Origin: Gordius sp. MW1
Taxonomy: Eukaryota > Nematomorpha > Gordioida > Gordea > Gordiidae
NCBI GenBank assembly: GCA_964036665.1
Contig: OZ038530.1
Coordinates: forward strand, 20,482,001 to 20,546,000
Reading direction: 5' to 3'
Length of the DNA stretch: 64,000 bases
Shown here piece by piece: positions 1-12,350 of the stretch. The stretch's first letter is position 1, and each line of letters starts with the position of its first letter. The notes under the pieces are model-generated. The model had not been told where the DNA came from. It made no database searches and worked only from the letters and a program-made list of their open reading frames with translations. The position numbers were made by a program, and so were the translations under genes.

Positions 1-140
1 AAGATATTGGGTTTTATGCGTTTTGACGTTCAATAAAATGTCAATCAAGCGCACCTCCTCGCGTTTGTCGAAAATTTGAATATACAGACAGTTCTGTAGT
101 AAAAGTGTATCACTTATAGTAGTTTGTAGTAAAACGTAAT

Positions 141-232
141 CTTTTCTTAACGGTGACTTTTCTTAACGGTGACAAGACAACATAACATTTATGAATTAAA
201 TTTCTTAAACGTCATCTTTTCTTAACGGTGAC
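141..232. repeat. Short direct repeats CTTTTCTTAACGGTGAC
   Basis: A 17-bp unit occurs twice head-to-tail at 141-173 and again at 216-232. The last copy is followed by a similar AACATAA..T.ATGAATTAA stretch. No gene is associated. Confidence 0.8.
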
Positions 233-485
233 AACATAAAATTAATGAATTAACCTGAAATAAATAAAATTATAGATTATTTGAGAAAATATATAGGTGA
301 AGAAGATGAATTTTTCTCATTATCATTAAATGAGATATTTTAAATGAGAAAGATGAAAGTATATATAATTTAAATGTAATATAAAATAGTCCAACGTTGA
401 TTATTCTGAGTAAATGCTATTAATATATAAATGTCATTATTTATCTATCATTAATTTTAATTAAATGAGATATTTAAATGAGAAT

Positions 486-775
486 AAATTCTGAAACTAC
501 CGGCCCGATTTGCGCGAAACTTTACCCGTAGGTTCTCAGGGCGGCCAGGTGTAAAATAGCTTTTTCAGATTGCTAAAATTCCTTTTAGTTTTAAAAATAT
601 CGGACATTTCTCGGCCTTTTGGTTTTAAAAAAGGGCTAAATTCTGAAACTTCAGATCCGATTCGAGCGAAAATTTAGCCGTAGATGCCCAGATAGGCCAG
701 GGGTAAAATAGCTTTTTCAGATTCCTAAAATACCTTTTTGTTTTAAAAATATCTGACATTTCCCGTCCAGTTTCA
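486..775. repeat. Two tandem copies of a dispersed repeat of about 130 bp
   Basis: Copies at about 486-620 and 637-775 share AAATTCTGAAACT, TAAAATAGCTTTTTCAGATT and a TTTTAAAAATAT end. A third copy lies at 61264-61403. It is more GC-rich than the flanks. The class is unknown. Confidence 0.75.
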
Positions 776-1310
776 TTTATAGCAGCATATTCAATAATGA
801 CGTCATACATACAAAGCTCAAGTTTTCTCGGATTAGATATTTAAAAGTATAATAAAAATGTTACAGTATACGGTTAAAATTATTGGGGTTTAACAGACTA
901 TTTAAATTAAATAAATAAAATTTAAATTATGCAGTTTTTGTCATTATTATCACGTGGTCGATCATAGAAGCATATTTTTAATAATTATCCATCCTTCAAT
1001 TAATTATTTTATTATATTAAAGAAAATTGTATTTCAAATAAATCAGCTAACTAGAAAAATAAAATAATGGTATTATTGTATAATAAGTAACAGCATTAAT
1101 AAGCAGTTTTTTCAAAAACATTTAATTTTAGTCGGATTTGATGACTAAAACAAATTTGCATTTGGTTTGTCTTATTATATAAATATATACTAAAAATAGT
1201 GGGTTCATAAAATTATTCGGACCTTTCACATTATAAATTATTTCATATATGACCCCATTTTAGATAAGTCTTATTAATAGCTTATACTTAATTAACCACT
1301 TAAGGACTGA
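776..1310. other. AT-rich intergenic sequence
   Basis: No coding sequence or repeat is recognised. Part of it probably belongs to the Helitron that ends at 1341. Confidence 0.5.
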
Positions 1311-1341
1311 GCCAAAGCAACGCTTGGCCGGGCACAGCTAG
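1311..1341 (+). mobile_element. Helitron 3' terminus
   Basis: The hairpin GCCAA...TTGGC (1311-1328) is followed by GGGCACAG and CTAG (1338-1341), then T. This is the canonical Helitron 3' end: a hairpin about 10 nt upstream of CTRR with a T at the insertion site. The element's 5' end and any coding region are not identifiable to the left. Confidence 0.65.
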
Positions 1342-1975
1342 TTAGTAATAAATGGGACCTTAAATTAGGGAAGCGCATCTCACGATAGACCCCTGTAATG
1401 ATGGTACTAAGTCTGTTTCCGTATTTGCTCAACTAGTCTATCGCTCACGGAATCTACAACCAATCAAAATGTAGTTCAAATTTGTAAAGCATGCTTATAA
1501 CTAATTGATTTTATATTTAATCATGTTATAAACGCTTTAAAAGGTTGCAAAAACATATATTAAGCATATAATACATGAAGATTAACTTTTTTATTGCTGC
1601 ATATATATATTTTATTTCATATTAAGCATATAATATATAAAGTTTAAATTTTTTATTGCTGCCTATGTATTTTCTTTCCTAGGTTAGATTAAATGCTTTA
1701 TAATAAGTTAATAGGCATTTACAATATTTTATATTGTTATATATAATAGATATACTTATATAATAATGTTTAAATTATAATTTTTGTGCAGTAGATGAAT
1801 TGTGCAGGAGACGAGTTGAGTATAAATCCTGTTTACACTTTTAAACAGCGCTGGTTTAAAATGACGCGCTCCAACACAACACTACTTGTAGGTGAGGAGG
1901 GCTAGGTAGTTGGGAATTTTTCGGGAAAAAGAAAGATAATGAGTTAAAAGTTTTTTGCCGAAATTTTAATATAAT

Positions 1976-2115
1976 AAATTGCATTTATGGGCTCGCTTTT
2001 GGTTGTCCGTCCGTTGTCTGTCCTGTCCAAACTAGTAATTTTTCAATATTTGCCTTGGATACTGGTTTTTAATGGCTGTAGACTTACGCATTTTGCTTTC
2101 GCAAATAGACTAGTA
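1976..2115 (-). repeat. Fragment related to the Helentron-like right end
   Basis: It starts ATTGCATTTATGGGCTCG and continues TGTCCGTCCGTTGTC, matching the terminal 40 bp of the elements at 25331 and 63299, then an unrelated 90-bp stretch. An inverted relative with the same extra stretch (ACCAGTAT, GCGAAAGCAAAATACG) occurs at 6641-6806, inside an FBXL5 intron. Confidence 0.65.
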
Positions 2116-2672
2116 ATGAAAAACGTATAAATATATTTCTTAGGTATGTCTTAGTCTTTTGTGCAACTTTAAATACTTTTGATTTATTTAATAATCTATT
2201 TATTTATCAATCAATGGAAACTTTCTTAATTTTTTTAAGGCCGGGGGGACGGTGTTTTTCGTTGTCTACGCCACTGATTTGTGACCGACATTTAAGAATA
2301 TTATAATTTTATAATCTACGACCTTCAAGTGATATTTTACCTTAAAAAGGTAGGAATTTCAAAATTACCAAAAATAATATTGCTTAGATATCTGTTAATC
2401 AACACGTAAACGTAATAAATCTATTAATAAGAAAACAGATTATGTAAGATCTCAAATTCAACTGTACACGATTTAAACAATGACCTCATTTGGCCTAATC
2501 TTAAATTTTACAAGAAATATTTTGCAAATGCTGTGTTTTAACGAACAAAAGACGTGCAGGATGTGGACCCCATCAGCAATTTAAAAACCTTATAATATTT
2601 CCTTTTTTAATGGGCTATAAATTTTTAAGCCAATTTTACTGGTAAATACACTAGTCAAATAATGGTCTTGTG

Positions 2673-3427
2673 AAATCAACCGGCAAACTGTTTGCAGATT
2701 CTGGTAGAGTTTTTCACGGTGGACACAAACATGTTTTTAGTTTTTCCCATATACGTCAAGTTTTTTTAATATTCGCTGTCAAAGTTGCCAAAAACGCGAT
2801 TTTAGCGTTTTTCAAACGTCAATAACTTGCAAATTAATCGGTAAAAATTTTGTTTAATAGATTTAATTCGTAGGTATATGAGAGAGGAATGTATTCACAG
2901 TTTTTTTTATCCTAGCACCTTTACTTTTTAAGTTATATACAAAATTAACTTTCCCTATCTTTTACATTGACAAATTACACCAGACTTGAGGGCGCCCTCC
3001 CTTCTCTTTCACACTAAGAATTAAGTGCGTGTTGTTGTTTATCTACTCTACTACTACTATTACCAAAACAACAACACCCACTTAATTCTTAGTGTTGAAG
3101 AGAAGGGAGGGCGACGTCAAGTCTGGTGTAATTTGTCAATGTAAAAGATAGGGATAGTTAATTTTTTATATAACTAAAAAAGTAAAGGTGCTAGGATAAA
3201 AAAAATTGTGAATACATTTCTCTCCCATATATCTACGAAATAAATCTATTAAACAAAATTTTTACTGATTAATTTGCAAGTTATTGACGTTTGAAAAACG
3301 CTAAAATCGCGTTTTTGGCAACTTTAACAGCGAATATTTAAAAAACTTGACGTATAGGGAAAAAACGAAAAACATATTCGTGTCCACCGTGAAACCAGAA
3401 TCTGCAAACAGTTTGCCGGTTGATTTT
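2673..3427. mobile_element. Fold-back (long inverted repeat) element, 755 bp
   Basis: Two arms of about 365 bp, 2673-3045 and 3058-3427, are inverted near-copies around a short centre of CTACTACTACT. The ends are AAATCAACCGGCAAACTG and its complement. Arms differ by scattered substitutions and small indels. No coding sequence is seen. Target duplication is not obvious. Confidence 0.85.
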
Positions 3428-4736
3428 TCTTGTTGAACCATGATATTTGCATGCAATTAACTGAAAAATGTATATTCTAATAATAAGGAATTTTTATGTA
3501 ATTTAATAGCACAAAAAAATTAACTGAAACATTTTAATAGAGAAATGCATTCTATACTTTAATAGAAACAAATATTTTACAACTTGTACAAATGGTAAAG
3601 AAGACTAAAGTATACGGTTGGTCAAGTAAGGTTAATATAGTATAATTTACAATAATTATAATTTTGGTTTGGACTTATGGTCTTTATTAAATGTGCAGGG
3701 GTTAAAATAATTCATTATAAACAAACTTGTGTCCATATAATACTAGAGGTACTTTTTTGTTAAAGTTTTTATATATCAGCTATATGACAGTGCGATGTGA
3801 TTATATTCCATTAGGGATAATTAAATGATATAATAAACTTTTATTCTAAACACTTCACCCAAATTAGAATCCCGCGCACGAGTCTAGGTAGAGCTTAACA
3901 TCAAATCGATGGTCTTAGAAGACATCAAAAACCGGAATACGCTTGTCTGAGTCATATAATGCCGTACAAATATTCAACGTTGAATCGACAAAACTTTCCA
4001 TGATCTGTAGCTGAACTTTGACCATCTAAATAACATTTTGATTGCTAGTTCACCTCAGGAACACTTAAATTACTTTTTTGACGATACATTAATTCGATCT
4101 AAAGTGAGACCGTTCTTTAAGATAATTATTCGCACAAGGTTATTACCGAGTAAGTTTAAGGCAGTCAAAAATATCGCCACAACAACAACAATTACATATC
4201 TATTATATAGCTTTATAGGAATGTTTAAATTTTATCTAAGTTTTAAACGGTGCTCACCTTATCCCACAACCTATTGACTTCATCAGGAAGCTGTAAGGAT
4301 CCTTATTCATCATGACGCACACAGCCCTTTCCTCAAGAGATAGTCCTCTATAGTCGCAGTTATAAATCATTCACTATAATGTACCACGCAGTTAGCTGAT
4401 GCTTAAGCCTTCATCAGAGCAGTTTTACAACGAACCTTAAATGTGGAAAATTGTACTTTACTCTATTCTTTCCATCCCTTACGTTACTCATAATACAAGC
4501 TCGATACAGCACATACAGGTGATTGTTACTGGAAATTTACCACACTATCAAGCATTACAGACTGTATTGTAAGACACCAGCCTAGGTTTCAAACATTCAT
4601 AGAAAGAACAAGATTGTAAGACGCAGATTTTCAATTTACAGATCACAAAGCTATTCCTGCTAAATTTGACAAATACTAAATTACAAATTAGATTATATTT
4701 AGTAATTTTCTTCTGGTTAACAATTTAACAAAGGTA
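3428..4736. other. Intergenic sequence, possibly decayed LINE
   Basis: The stretch 3850-4680 has a more balanced base composition than its neighbours, yet every frame is broken. Short codon-like runs on the minus strand could be an old LINE, but no domain is recognisable. Confidence 0.35.
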
Positions 4737-5536
4737 ATTCAAATCAGAGATCAGATTGCCCGGCCCGGCCCGAACAGGCCCGGCCCGTGGGCCGGGTCGG
4801 GCAACTGTCATTTTATTTTCGGGCGGGCTCGGGCGGGCACGAAGAAGATAGGATTCGGGCAATTCGGGCTTAATGAGATTTATTAGATAGTGTATTTTTT
4901 TGTTACTTTTAATTAAATTGCATATGAAAATGCTAAAAAATCGCCATCCGTCCCCAAGTTATTTTTACAATTTTTGCCAGAACCCCTTTATTTCCATCAA
5001 GTCCCTAGCTAGGTTATGGAAAGGATTAAAATATTTATATTTATGCAGCCCTTTCATTGTTCGTAATTCGCATGTGCCGTCTATACATAGTACAAAATCG
5101 TCACGCCCAAATTGATACAACGCTTGAAAGTGTTAAATTTCATTTTAATATCATTTAATTTTTTTAACAAATGATTTAACAAGGCTTCTCCAATTCGCCT
5201 TTAGTATTCCCTTATCACTCATCGCTATCGCAAAGCTCAAATATTTTAGAAAGACCAAATACTACGTTTTTTGACCAATTATGATTAAAATTAAAGCACA
5301 AAAGTTTCATTTGAAAAAATCATTCGAATTTTAAATATTGAAAGAATTTGAGGTCGCAAAATTTCGGGCCTAACAGGAAAATTTAATATTTCGGGCCGGG
5401 CATTTCGGGCAGCATTAATGTTTCGGGCGGGCTCGGGCGGACACTAGAAGGGTTCGGGCGGGCAATGAGGTTAGAGAATTGAACCGGGCCGGGTTCGGGC
5501 AGAAAATTCCTAACAAATCTGACCTCTGATTCAAAT
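4737..5536. mobile_element. hAT MITE with perfect 8-bp target duplication
   Basis: ATTCAAAT occurs at 4737-4744 and 5529-5536, exactly bordering a 784-bp element with ends CAGAGATCAGATTGC and GACCTCTG. GC-rich CGGGC motifs cluster near both ends, while the centre is as AT-rich as the region. It is the same family as 19178-20430. No transposase remains. Confidence 0.92.
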
Positions 5537-6328
5537 ATAGTAGCAGATTTTGTTTCACGAAACGAGATATATAGTGCATTGCAAGTTCAAAGCATATCAC
5601 GGAATGTCACCTAAGAAAAAAGAGACTAAGCCAGTTAATGTTAATCGAATCCTAAAGTCGGACGTCAATTAGCTATCCATTAAACACGCCAATTTACAAT
5701 TAAATCTTTCAATTCTTCATAATAACCACGTAATATAGCAAACGGAGGAAAAAATTTAGCTAAATAAAAATGAAAAATTATTAGTTAATCGGAAAATATT
5801 ACAACAAAAGGAATGGTGTATAGGAAAACAACAATCATTTTTATAGTCATATGTATAATCCTAGCTGTATTTTAATTGCTAATATATAATTAGATGTTCC
5901 AACAACTTTTATTATATACCATTTACATTTGAGTGATATAATAAGATGTGTGTGTATCAAAAAAACGACGCAAACGAGTTGAATAAATACGCTGATTTAA
6001 AATAACGATGTGTTAATTTTCTCCATATCTAATATATATTATGTATGTATTTGAGAACGATGGAAAGATGTAAATTAAATATTCCCTGTGTGTAGAGGGG
6101 TGTATAAAACATAAATAAAGGTTGTATTGCGGTGAAGGATAAATTTTCTAGGCTTAATAAAGTTTAACACGTAAATATACATTTATATATACACTTTACG
6201 TATTAGACATTAACAAAGCCGTGTAATATGAGAGAGAGAGCACATTAGAGCATCTTGCAAAAACTCACGAAATGTGGGAACAAAAAAATAAGTTATAAAC
6301 GAGTGGAAAAAGAGAGGAGCTAAAACAT

Positions 6329-9300
6329 TTATTCTCCACCTCGACAACAAAATCGAGTGGAGCACTGCAAATTTTGGCAACCATTAGAGAGGGTCTGTAA
6401 AGCGCTGTCGCCATCCACAACTATGTTATCGCAGTAATATAGGTTTTGGGGTTTGAGGGAATGAGCGTGGGTTAATAGAATTTCTAGCCCGGTTCTACTC
6501 ACGAATGGCATTCCAGACAGATCGACATATACAAGATCTGGTAAAAAGCTACCGAAAGTCAAAACCCTGGGATAAAATAGAATGAAAAATATAAAAAATT
6601 AGTTTGGCACAAAAACAGTAACAAAATTTGGGCTTGGGCGAGGTCGAAAAAAATTAGTTAGTCTGTTTGCGAAAGCAAAATACGTAAGTCCAGAGCCATT
6701 AAAAACCAGTATACGTTTCCACGGCAATTATTGAAAAATTAAAAGTTGGACAGGGCGGACGGACAGGGAGCCCACAAGTTGCATAACAATTAATAAGTGT
6801 TTCTTTCAAGAACACGAGTAATGAGCTTAAAATATAAACTTTGGGCAAATTTACTTTAGGCCCATATCGGACACTTTGTGACATCCGGAAAGACTGAGCC
6901 ATCTTAATTTCTTGACGAAGCGCGCCCTATGATAAGACCCGGTCGTGGGATCTAAGTTAGTTTTCTTGCGTTGAGCTAAATGTATGAAAAACAGTTAGTA
7001 ATACATGACTGAGATTTTTAGAGATGCACCGATACCAAGTATCGGCATGGTATCGGCGCCGATACCTTGCCAAAAGAATCGGCCCGATACTTTGCTAGTA
7101 TCGGCAATTACCAAGCCGATACCTTTTTCAATATGAAACTCAAAAAATAATATTTATAGTATCTCCTACCATTAAAAAATAGAGGACTGATTGGCTATAA
7201 ATATTTCTATGTGGAGTATAATAAACTCATTGACCATCTGTTCCGAATAACTGCGCTTTTAAGTAAATATTGTTTTATTTTAAAAATTATTATATATTAA
7301 GCCTTAGATGGATTCTTTAGATACACTATGGAGTTATTTTGTTGTGTCAGCAGATGAAAAATTTGTAATCTGTGAATTATGCAAAGCTAAAATAAGTCGT
7401 GGGGGCAAAAACAAACATTATTTACTTTTTTATAAAATAAATTTATGTATTAATAAAATATAAAGTGTACCATAATAAAATTTAAATTTCTTTTTTGATC
7501 TATTAATCACAATACTTTTGAATTAATTAATAACAAAATTTATTATTATAAATTAATATTATATTATAAATTATAATTACAATTGTTTTATCGTCAAAAT
7601 TCTGATCTACCAAAATTTGGATGTGACTTAATTTATAATATTTAATTTGCATATATTTTTTAGTATAAAAATTTTTTTTATTATAAGTATCGGCATGGTA
7701 TCGGTAAAAAAATCTTAAGTATCGGCTGGTATCGGTATCGGCATAAAATAGTGGTATCGGTGCATCTCTAATTTTTATAGTATTAATTCTTAAATATCAG
7801 GCCTATTATTTGATAAACCAAACTAAATGGCCCAAAAAATGAAATCCTCACCCAATTATGAATGTTAATTCCAAAAATTGAAATACAAATGGTTTCGATT
7901 GATCAAAAATCTATCAATGTTTTAGATAGTTTATAACAATAAAACAAACACGCTTTTTACACACTACTACAATTGCCTATTAAATCCATATACATTTAAG
8001 GCAGGCGGGTAGATAAGCCAATAGGTCGGATTCACAAGTACCGTTCAGCATATTTTGACAAGTGTTGTGGCACGAATTATAACCTTTGCTACAAGCTCTC
8101 GAGGTATTATTGGGGAGAGAAGGGTGCATAATCTGTGAAAGTTGTCCATTAGATTTGTATGGATTAGGGTCCGTAGCACTTTCGTAATGTCGCTGCGTTA
8201 AGCCTTCGGACAAATACAGGAGGGTCGTGTTTGTAATGCCCGAGCAACCCGAAAGATCTAGGTGCTTGAGGTTAGAGCAAAACCCTTCCCTCATGTGCCA
8301 GCTAATGTCAAAATAATACAAAGAAGGTTTGGAATAAAATTTAGATAAACACTCAGTTAGATACAAAGGCTTAAAGCAGGGCTCTTATAAAAATAATTGC
8401 TGAAAAGTAGCATGAAATATAAATTGCCATTTTAAAATAATATACAAAATATTAATAAAAAATCACAATATTAATAAAAAAAATCACTCAAGTCCAAATG
8501 TTTTAATATTCGCTAATACCAAGAACTACCCATAAATTGCAAAGAAACCAAGGGGTAAACTGAATAACGTATCATCTAATAGGCAAGAAATTATAGCGCA
8601 ATACAATAGAATCAATAGAATAGACTACACGATACAGTAATATTTAAGTTTATAAAAAATAAAATAAATCGCATAAAATACAAGGAATAAATCAAAAAAT
8701 CTATTCGAAAAAATCGAGGCCTAAACAATCCAATGATATGACAATTATATTTGTCAGCTTTCAACTATTCCTTATATTCCTCTAGCAAACAAAATCGCTT
8801 TTCCAAACTTGAACACCACACTAAGATAATATTTTTAAAAGGCATATTCTTTTCATAATTAAGTAAAGTTACGATGTTAAAACATCTCGTTCCTTAATTT
8901 AACGCTAAGTTTACACGGGGATAAACGGATTTAGTGCCCTGACTCAAATATAAAGCATAATAATATTGGGTGATTTTCATTTACATTTCACAGTTTGTCA
9001 AAATCGTTTATTTCATATTTTGTAAAAATTGACCTTATCAATAATTTAAAATGCATGACCTAATGAGCCATCAAGCTACAGAGAATCAAAATCGTAGTCA
9101 AACGGAGTTGTATAACTTAAATTTAGCTTAATTATATAAGTGTATAACTGAATAAAAAATAGTTTTTTTCGAAAAACGGTAATAATTTTTCGCATAGAGC
9201 TGAAACGAAAATTGATAATTTACTAACTCTTGAAAGGCGGAATCCGAAGTGCTGGTATAAGAGACATCTAGATACTCCAATCGAGGACAATAGGATAACA

Positions 9301-11913
9301 TCTTTCGCAACTGCGTTTTGCCACCGTACAAAATACAAGCAATATATATCAAGACATAACCGAAGTTTTTGCAACAAAATTATTTCGAAATTAAAATTTT
9401 TTGATTGAATTTAATGTTAAAATGCTCAAAACCCCCACAAAACATAACAGTTCTTTCATAATTCACCTAATCATACGCCTAAATTGAGGCAAAATAACGA
9501 TGGATCATAAATGTTTTTGTGACAATGTATAAATGGACTATTAAAATTTTTTTTCAAAAATATGGCAAATTGTTTTTTACGAAGAAGTTATTTAGCTTGG
9601 AGGATCTTGAAAGATCTAAGGCCTTTATTCCTGGTCCTACATCTGGCATCAGATATTTTATTATACCTATTAACACCTTGGATTCGTTGTATCTACCACC
9701 CTGTTTAAATATGTTTAAAAAAAGAATTTAAAAAAAACCTATAATTTTTATTGAAATGCTTCATTCAAAAATATTGCTGCTATTATTTCAAAATTCATAA
9801 TTACATTTTTGACAATGGTTGGCATGGTTTGGCTAACCATTCCATCATAATAGCCACTGTCGTAGTCAAAATCTTGGATATTGTGGGTTCCTTCTTCAGC
9901 AGCTATTTTACTTTCATCAAGGCTCGCAATGTTAGATATTTCATCGATACTATACCTATAAAACTTCCAGTCTCCTTTAAAATTAAAAACATCAAATTAT
10001 ATATATATATATTTATATTATTTTTTCGAAAATTTTATATTATTGTAATGCAAACATAATCAGATAAACTACAAAATATGATAAATTTCTAAAATTCAAC
10101 CTGATTTGATCCATTTAAGTGGAGAGAGAGTTTTCCAGAGCTCTTGACGTCTTGCCAATTGATGCCAATAATGATTTACCTGCACACAAAGCAAAAGGAA
10201 ATAAATATTTTTAGACTTAAATTTTGAATTTAAAAAGCTTAAATAATAGAATCATTGAATTAATTATTCACCTGTGAACAACGTAGTAAATCTTTGGGGC
10301 CCAAGTAATTAAAGATTTTCATGTAGATTTCCAGCGGTAAGAAATGGGAGGAAATTTCCACTTGTTCAAATAAAAAATAAAAAAAGTTAGTAACTTATGT
10401 ATTAGAAAAGCAAATTTATGGTTTAAATTAAAAGTTTAAGCATAAATATAAAAAATATATACCTAATTTGATACAAAAAATAGAAAGGTTAAACAAAAAT
10501 AACATATCTTTTAAAGTATTATAAACTGCAATATCAGAGGTATGCACTAAGTTTTGAGCCTTAACCCAGACTGGTTTGGTCAAACCAATTGACTATTGCC
10601 TTTCCCTGTCTAAAATAAAAAAATGCTCAAAATTTTAACTTTCAAATGTGAGCATATTTTTTTATTGTAAACTTTTTAATCACATATGATCTATTAAAAT
10701 TATTGGTCATTTCTAAAGACATGTGGTTGTGCATTTTATTACTAAGCCAAATAAAATTTTAACTATTAATACTATTTGATTATAGACCTTTTATTATTAC
10801 CCATTAGACATTAAGCTGTCAAGTATGGCCCTTATATTTAAATTTAGGTAATAAGATAATAAAATAAAACTAGATATGTAAAAAATGAATGATTTTTAAA
10901 GACAAAATGTGTGAATGGCTATTAAAACACCTAAATTTAATCTTATTATAAGCATTACTTAGCCATGTAAGACTGCTAATCAATAAAAAAAACAAAAAAA
11001 ATTTCATCTAAAAATTATTAATTATGAAACTTTGCAAAAAGCCCTACCTTGAATTTCACTATTCAAAGTTGTGTCCAAAAATGTTGGTGTAGGAAAATGT
11101 ATGACCAAATCAGAATATGGAGGATTTGTTGTGAGTCCATGGAAAAGTCCAAAGCCGCCAGCAATTTTTGAGGCTTCAACATGCCTAGCCATAACAGTCT
11201 GCTTAAGGTTTATAAGTTCTTCATATGTGAAGTATTGCATGAGCAATGGTTGAAAAACCTATTTGAAAGTATATTATGTTTAATCATGTTATAATGCCAT
11301 ATTTTATTTCAATTCCATACTATTTTTTAAAATATATTCCATTTATATTAACTTCTTCCTCTTCTTCCATGTGTGGAATAAAGGTTTGAGTAAACTCTGT
11401 CAAGGCCTCTTTTAGCTTACACCCAAAATCACTCAGCTTCGAAGGATTATATCCTGAAGAGATCTATAGAGGAATATACAAATATTTAGTTAAGCAAATC
11501 GGTTAAGATACAAATTTAATAATTTTTCCAAATTATATATAAAAAGTCAAAATTCTGTGTACTTTCAATCCATCTGCAAACATAGATTTCATTTCTCTAA
11601 GTTTGCTGTCACGATGACATTCACAGACCTTCACATCTAATATAGAAAGCTTCTTAAGTTTTTGATCAAGCTCTTTGATAATGCATTCATTTTCAATCTT
11701 TTCGTGTATTTCAAACTCTGTAAAGGCACGGTTAAGGAGTTTCAAAAGCGATTTGAAATCGGTTCGATCATCAAAATCAGTTAATGTAATCTGATAAGTT
11801 ATTAGGTAGAATATATAGTTATTTTTTACTTGTTCTGCAAATATTTGGATAGCATTTTTCATTCTTTTGTGAGGTATTGTATACACGTCGATTTCATCCG
11901 AATATTTGACCAT
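6329..11913 (-). CDS. FBXL5: FBXL5-like F-box/LRR iron-sensing ubiquitin-ligase subunit, 12 exons
   Basis: FBXL5 is the substrate receptor of an SCF ubiquitin ligase that degrades iron regulatory proteins. Its hemerythrin-like domain senses iron. Exons (minus strand): 11913-11830, 11790-11563, 11463-11353, 11258-11048, 10360-10272, 10179-10101, 9974-9805, 9700-9581, 9310-9224, 8369-7994, 6951-6855, 6566-6329. All junctions are GT-AG and phases match, giving about 629 aa (human 691). The hemerythrin domain (1-145) keeps the ligands H15, H57, E58, E61, H87, H135 and E139. The F-box begins near 214 with LPLEIYMKIFNYLGP. LRR-type segments follow (CPRLEYLDVS, SNLKHLDLSGC, LRWLSLSGC). The C terminus GCQNLQC..CCRGGE keeps cysteines 596, 614, 624 and 625, equivalent to those holding the redox Fe-S cluster in human FBXL5. 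The start ATG fits the family N terminus. The exon 10 boundaries are the least certain. Repeats sit only in introns. Confidence 0.93.
6641..6806 (+). repeat. Inverted relative of the 1976-2115 repeat in an FBXL5 intron
   Basis: It reads GCGAAAGCAAAATACGTAAG to GGACGGACAGGGAGCCCA and ends in a degenerate TTGCATAACAATTAAT. It fills much of the intron between the last two FBXL5 exons without disturbing splice sites. Confidence 0.65.
7019..7770 (+). mobile_element. hAT element remnant in an FBXL5 intron
   Basis: Terminal inverted repeats TAGAGATGCACCGATA and TATCGGTGCATCTCTA bound 752 bp. Subterminal GTATCGG motifs recur at both ends, as expected for hAT transposase sites. A clean 8-bp target duplication is not seen: the flanks are GAGATTTT and ATTTTTAT. 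The element lies in the intron between the last two LRR exons of FBXL5 and accounts for most of that intron's length. An N-terminal transposase fragment starts at 7308. Confidence 0.85.
7308..7464 (+). pseudogene. hAT transposase N-terminal BED zinc-finger fragment
   Basis: The frame from ATG 7308 encodes a start typical of BED fingers (LWSYFVV...VICELCKAKIS), with the aromatic pair and the C-x2-C half of the zinc site. The protein runs into AT-rich sequence and stops. The H-x-H half and the catalytic domain are missing, so this is a deletion derivative that cannot make transposase. Confidence 0.75.
11791..11829 (-). other. 39-nt in-frame intron in the FBXL5 hemerythrin domain
   Basis: The segment reads GT...CAG on the minus strand, is a multiple of three and contains no stop, so it could be read through as 13 residues. 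Removing it gives an ungapped match to the FBXL5 family between helices 1 and 2. It also places the iron ligands at H57, E58 and E61, the same numbers as in human FBXL5. This supports splicing, but transcripts would be decisive. Confidence 0.75.
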
Positions 11914-12174
11914 TTTAGATAAATATGTATGTATGTTTCAATAGATCAAATGATTTCTCAGATGAAGGGGATCAAGTTTGGTATAGATTCGTATTTGATG
12001 ATATATAGTAAAATTAAAGCTGAAAGGCATTCTATCATTACAGGAGCATATTCAGGGTTTAAAGGGAAGGAGTATGGAAAATTTAATAAAATCTCAATCA
12101 CGTCTCGTCTCAAAAAACTGAGCATTTAGATGTTAAATGTAATAGCGCAAGATTTATATTTTAAAAGTTCAGCT

Positions 12175-12350
12175 CATGGGCGTACGCAGGGGGGGGCAGG
12201 GGGGGGCGGCTGCCCCCCCCTAATTTATGAAAAAAAAAATTTTTCAATGCAAAAACATTGAAAAATTAAAAAAAATTATGTTTTGCCCCCCTCTAAATGA
12301 ACTTTTGAACGTTTTGCCCCCCCCTAATTCAAAACCTGCGTACGCCCATG
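12175..12350. mobile_element. P-like MITE, left copy
   Basis: Terminal inverted repeats CATGGGCGTACGCAGG and CCTGCGTACGCCCATG bound 176 bp with G- and C-runs next to the ends. A related copy at 34456 has near-perfect 8-bp duplications. CATG-type ends with an 8-bp duplication fit the P superfamily; no transposase is present. Confidence 0.8.

Noticed and set aside
4038-4277. 79-codon plus-strand frame
   Set aside because: No recognisable domain and flanking frames are broken; likely chance in older repeat DNA.
11929-12129. 66-codon plus-strand frame just upstream of FBXL5
   Set aside because: It lies in the FBXL5 promoter/5' UTR region on the opposite strand and has no domain.
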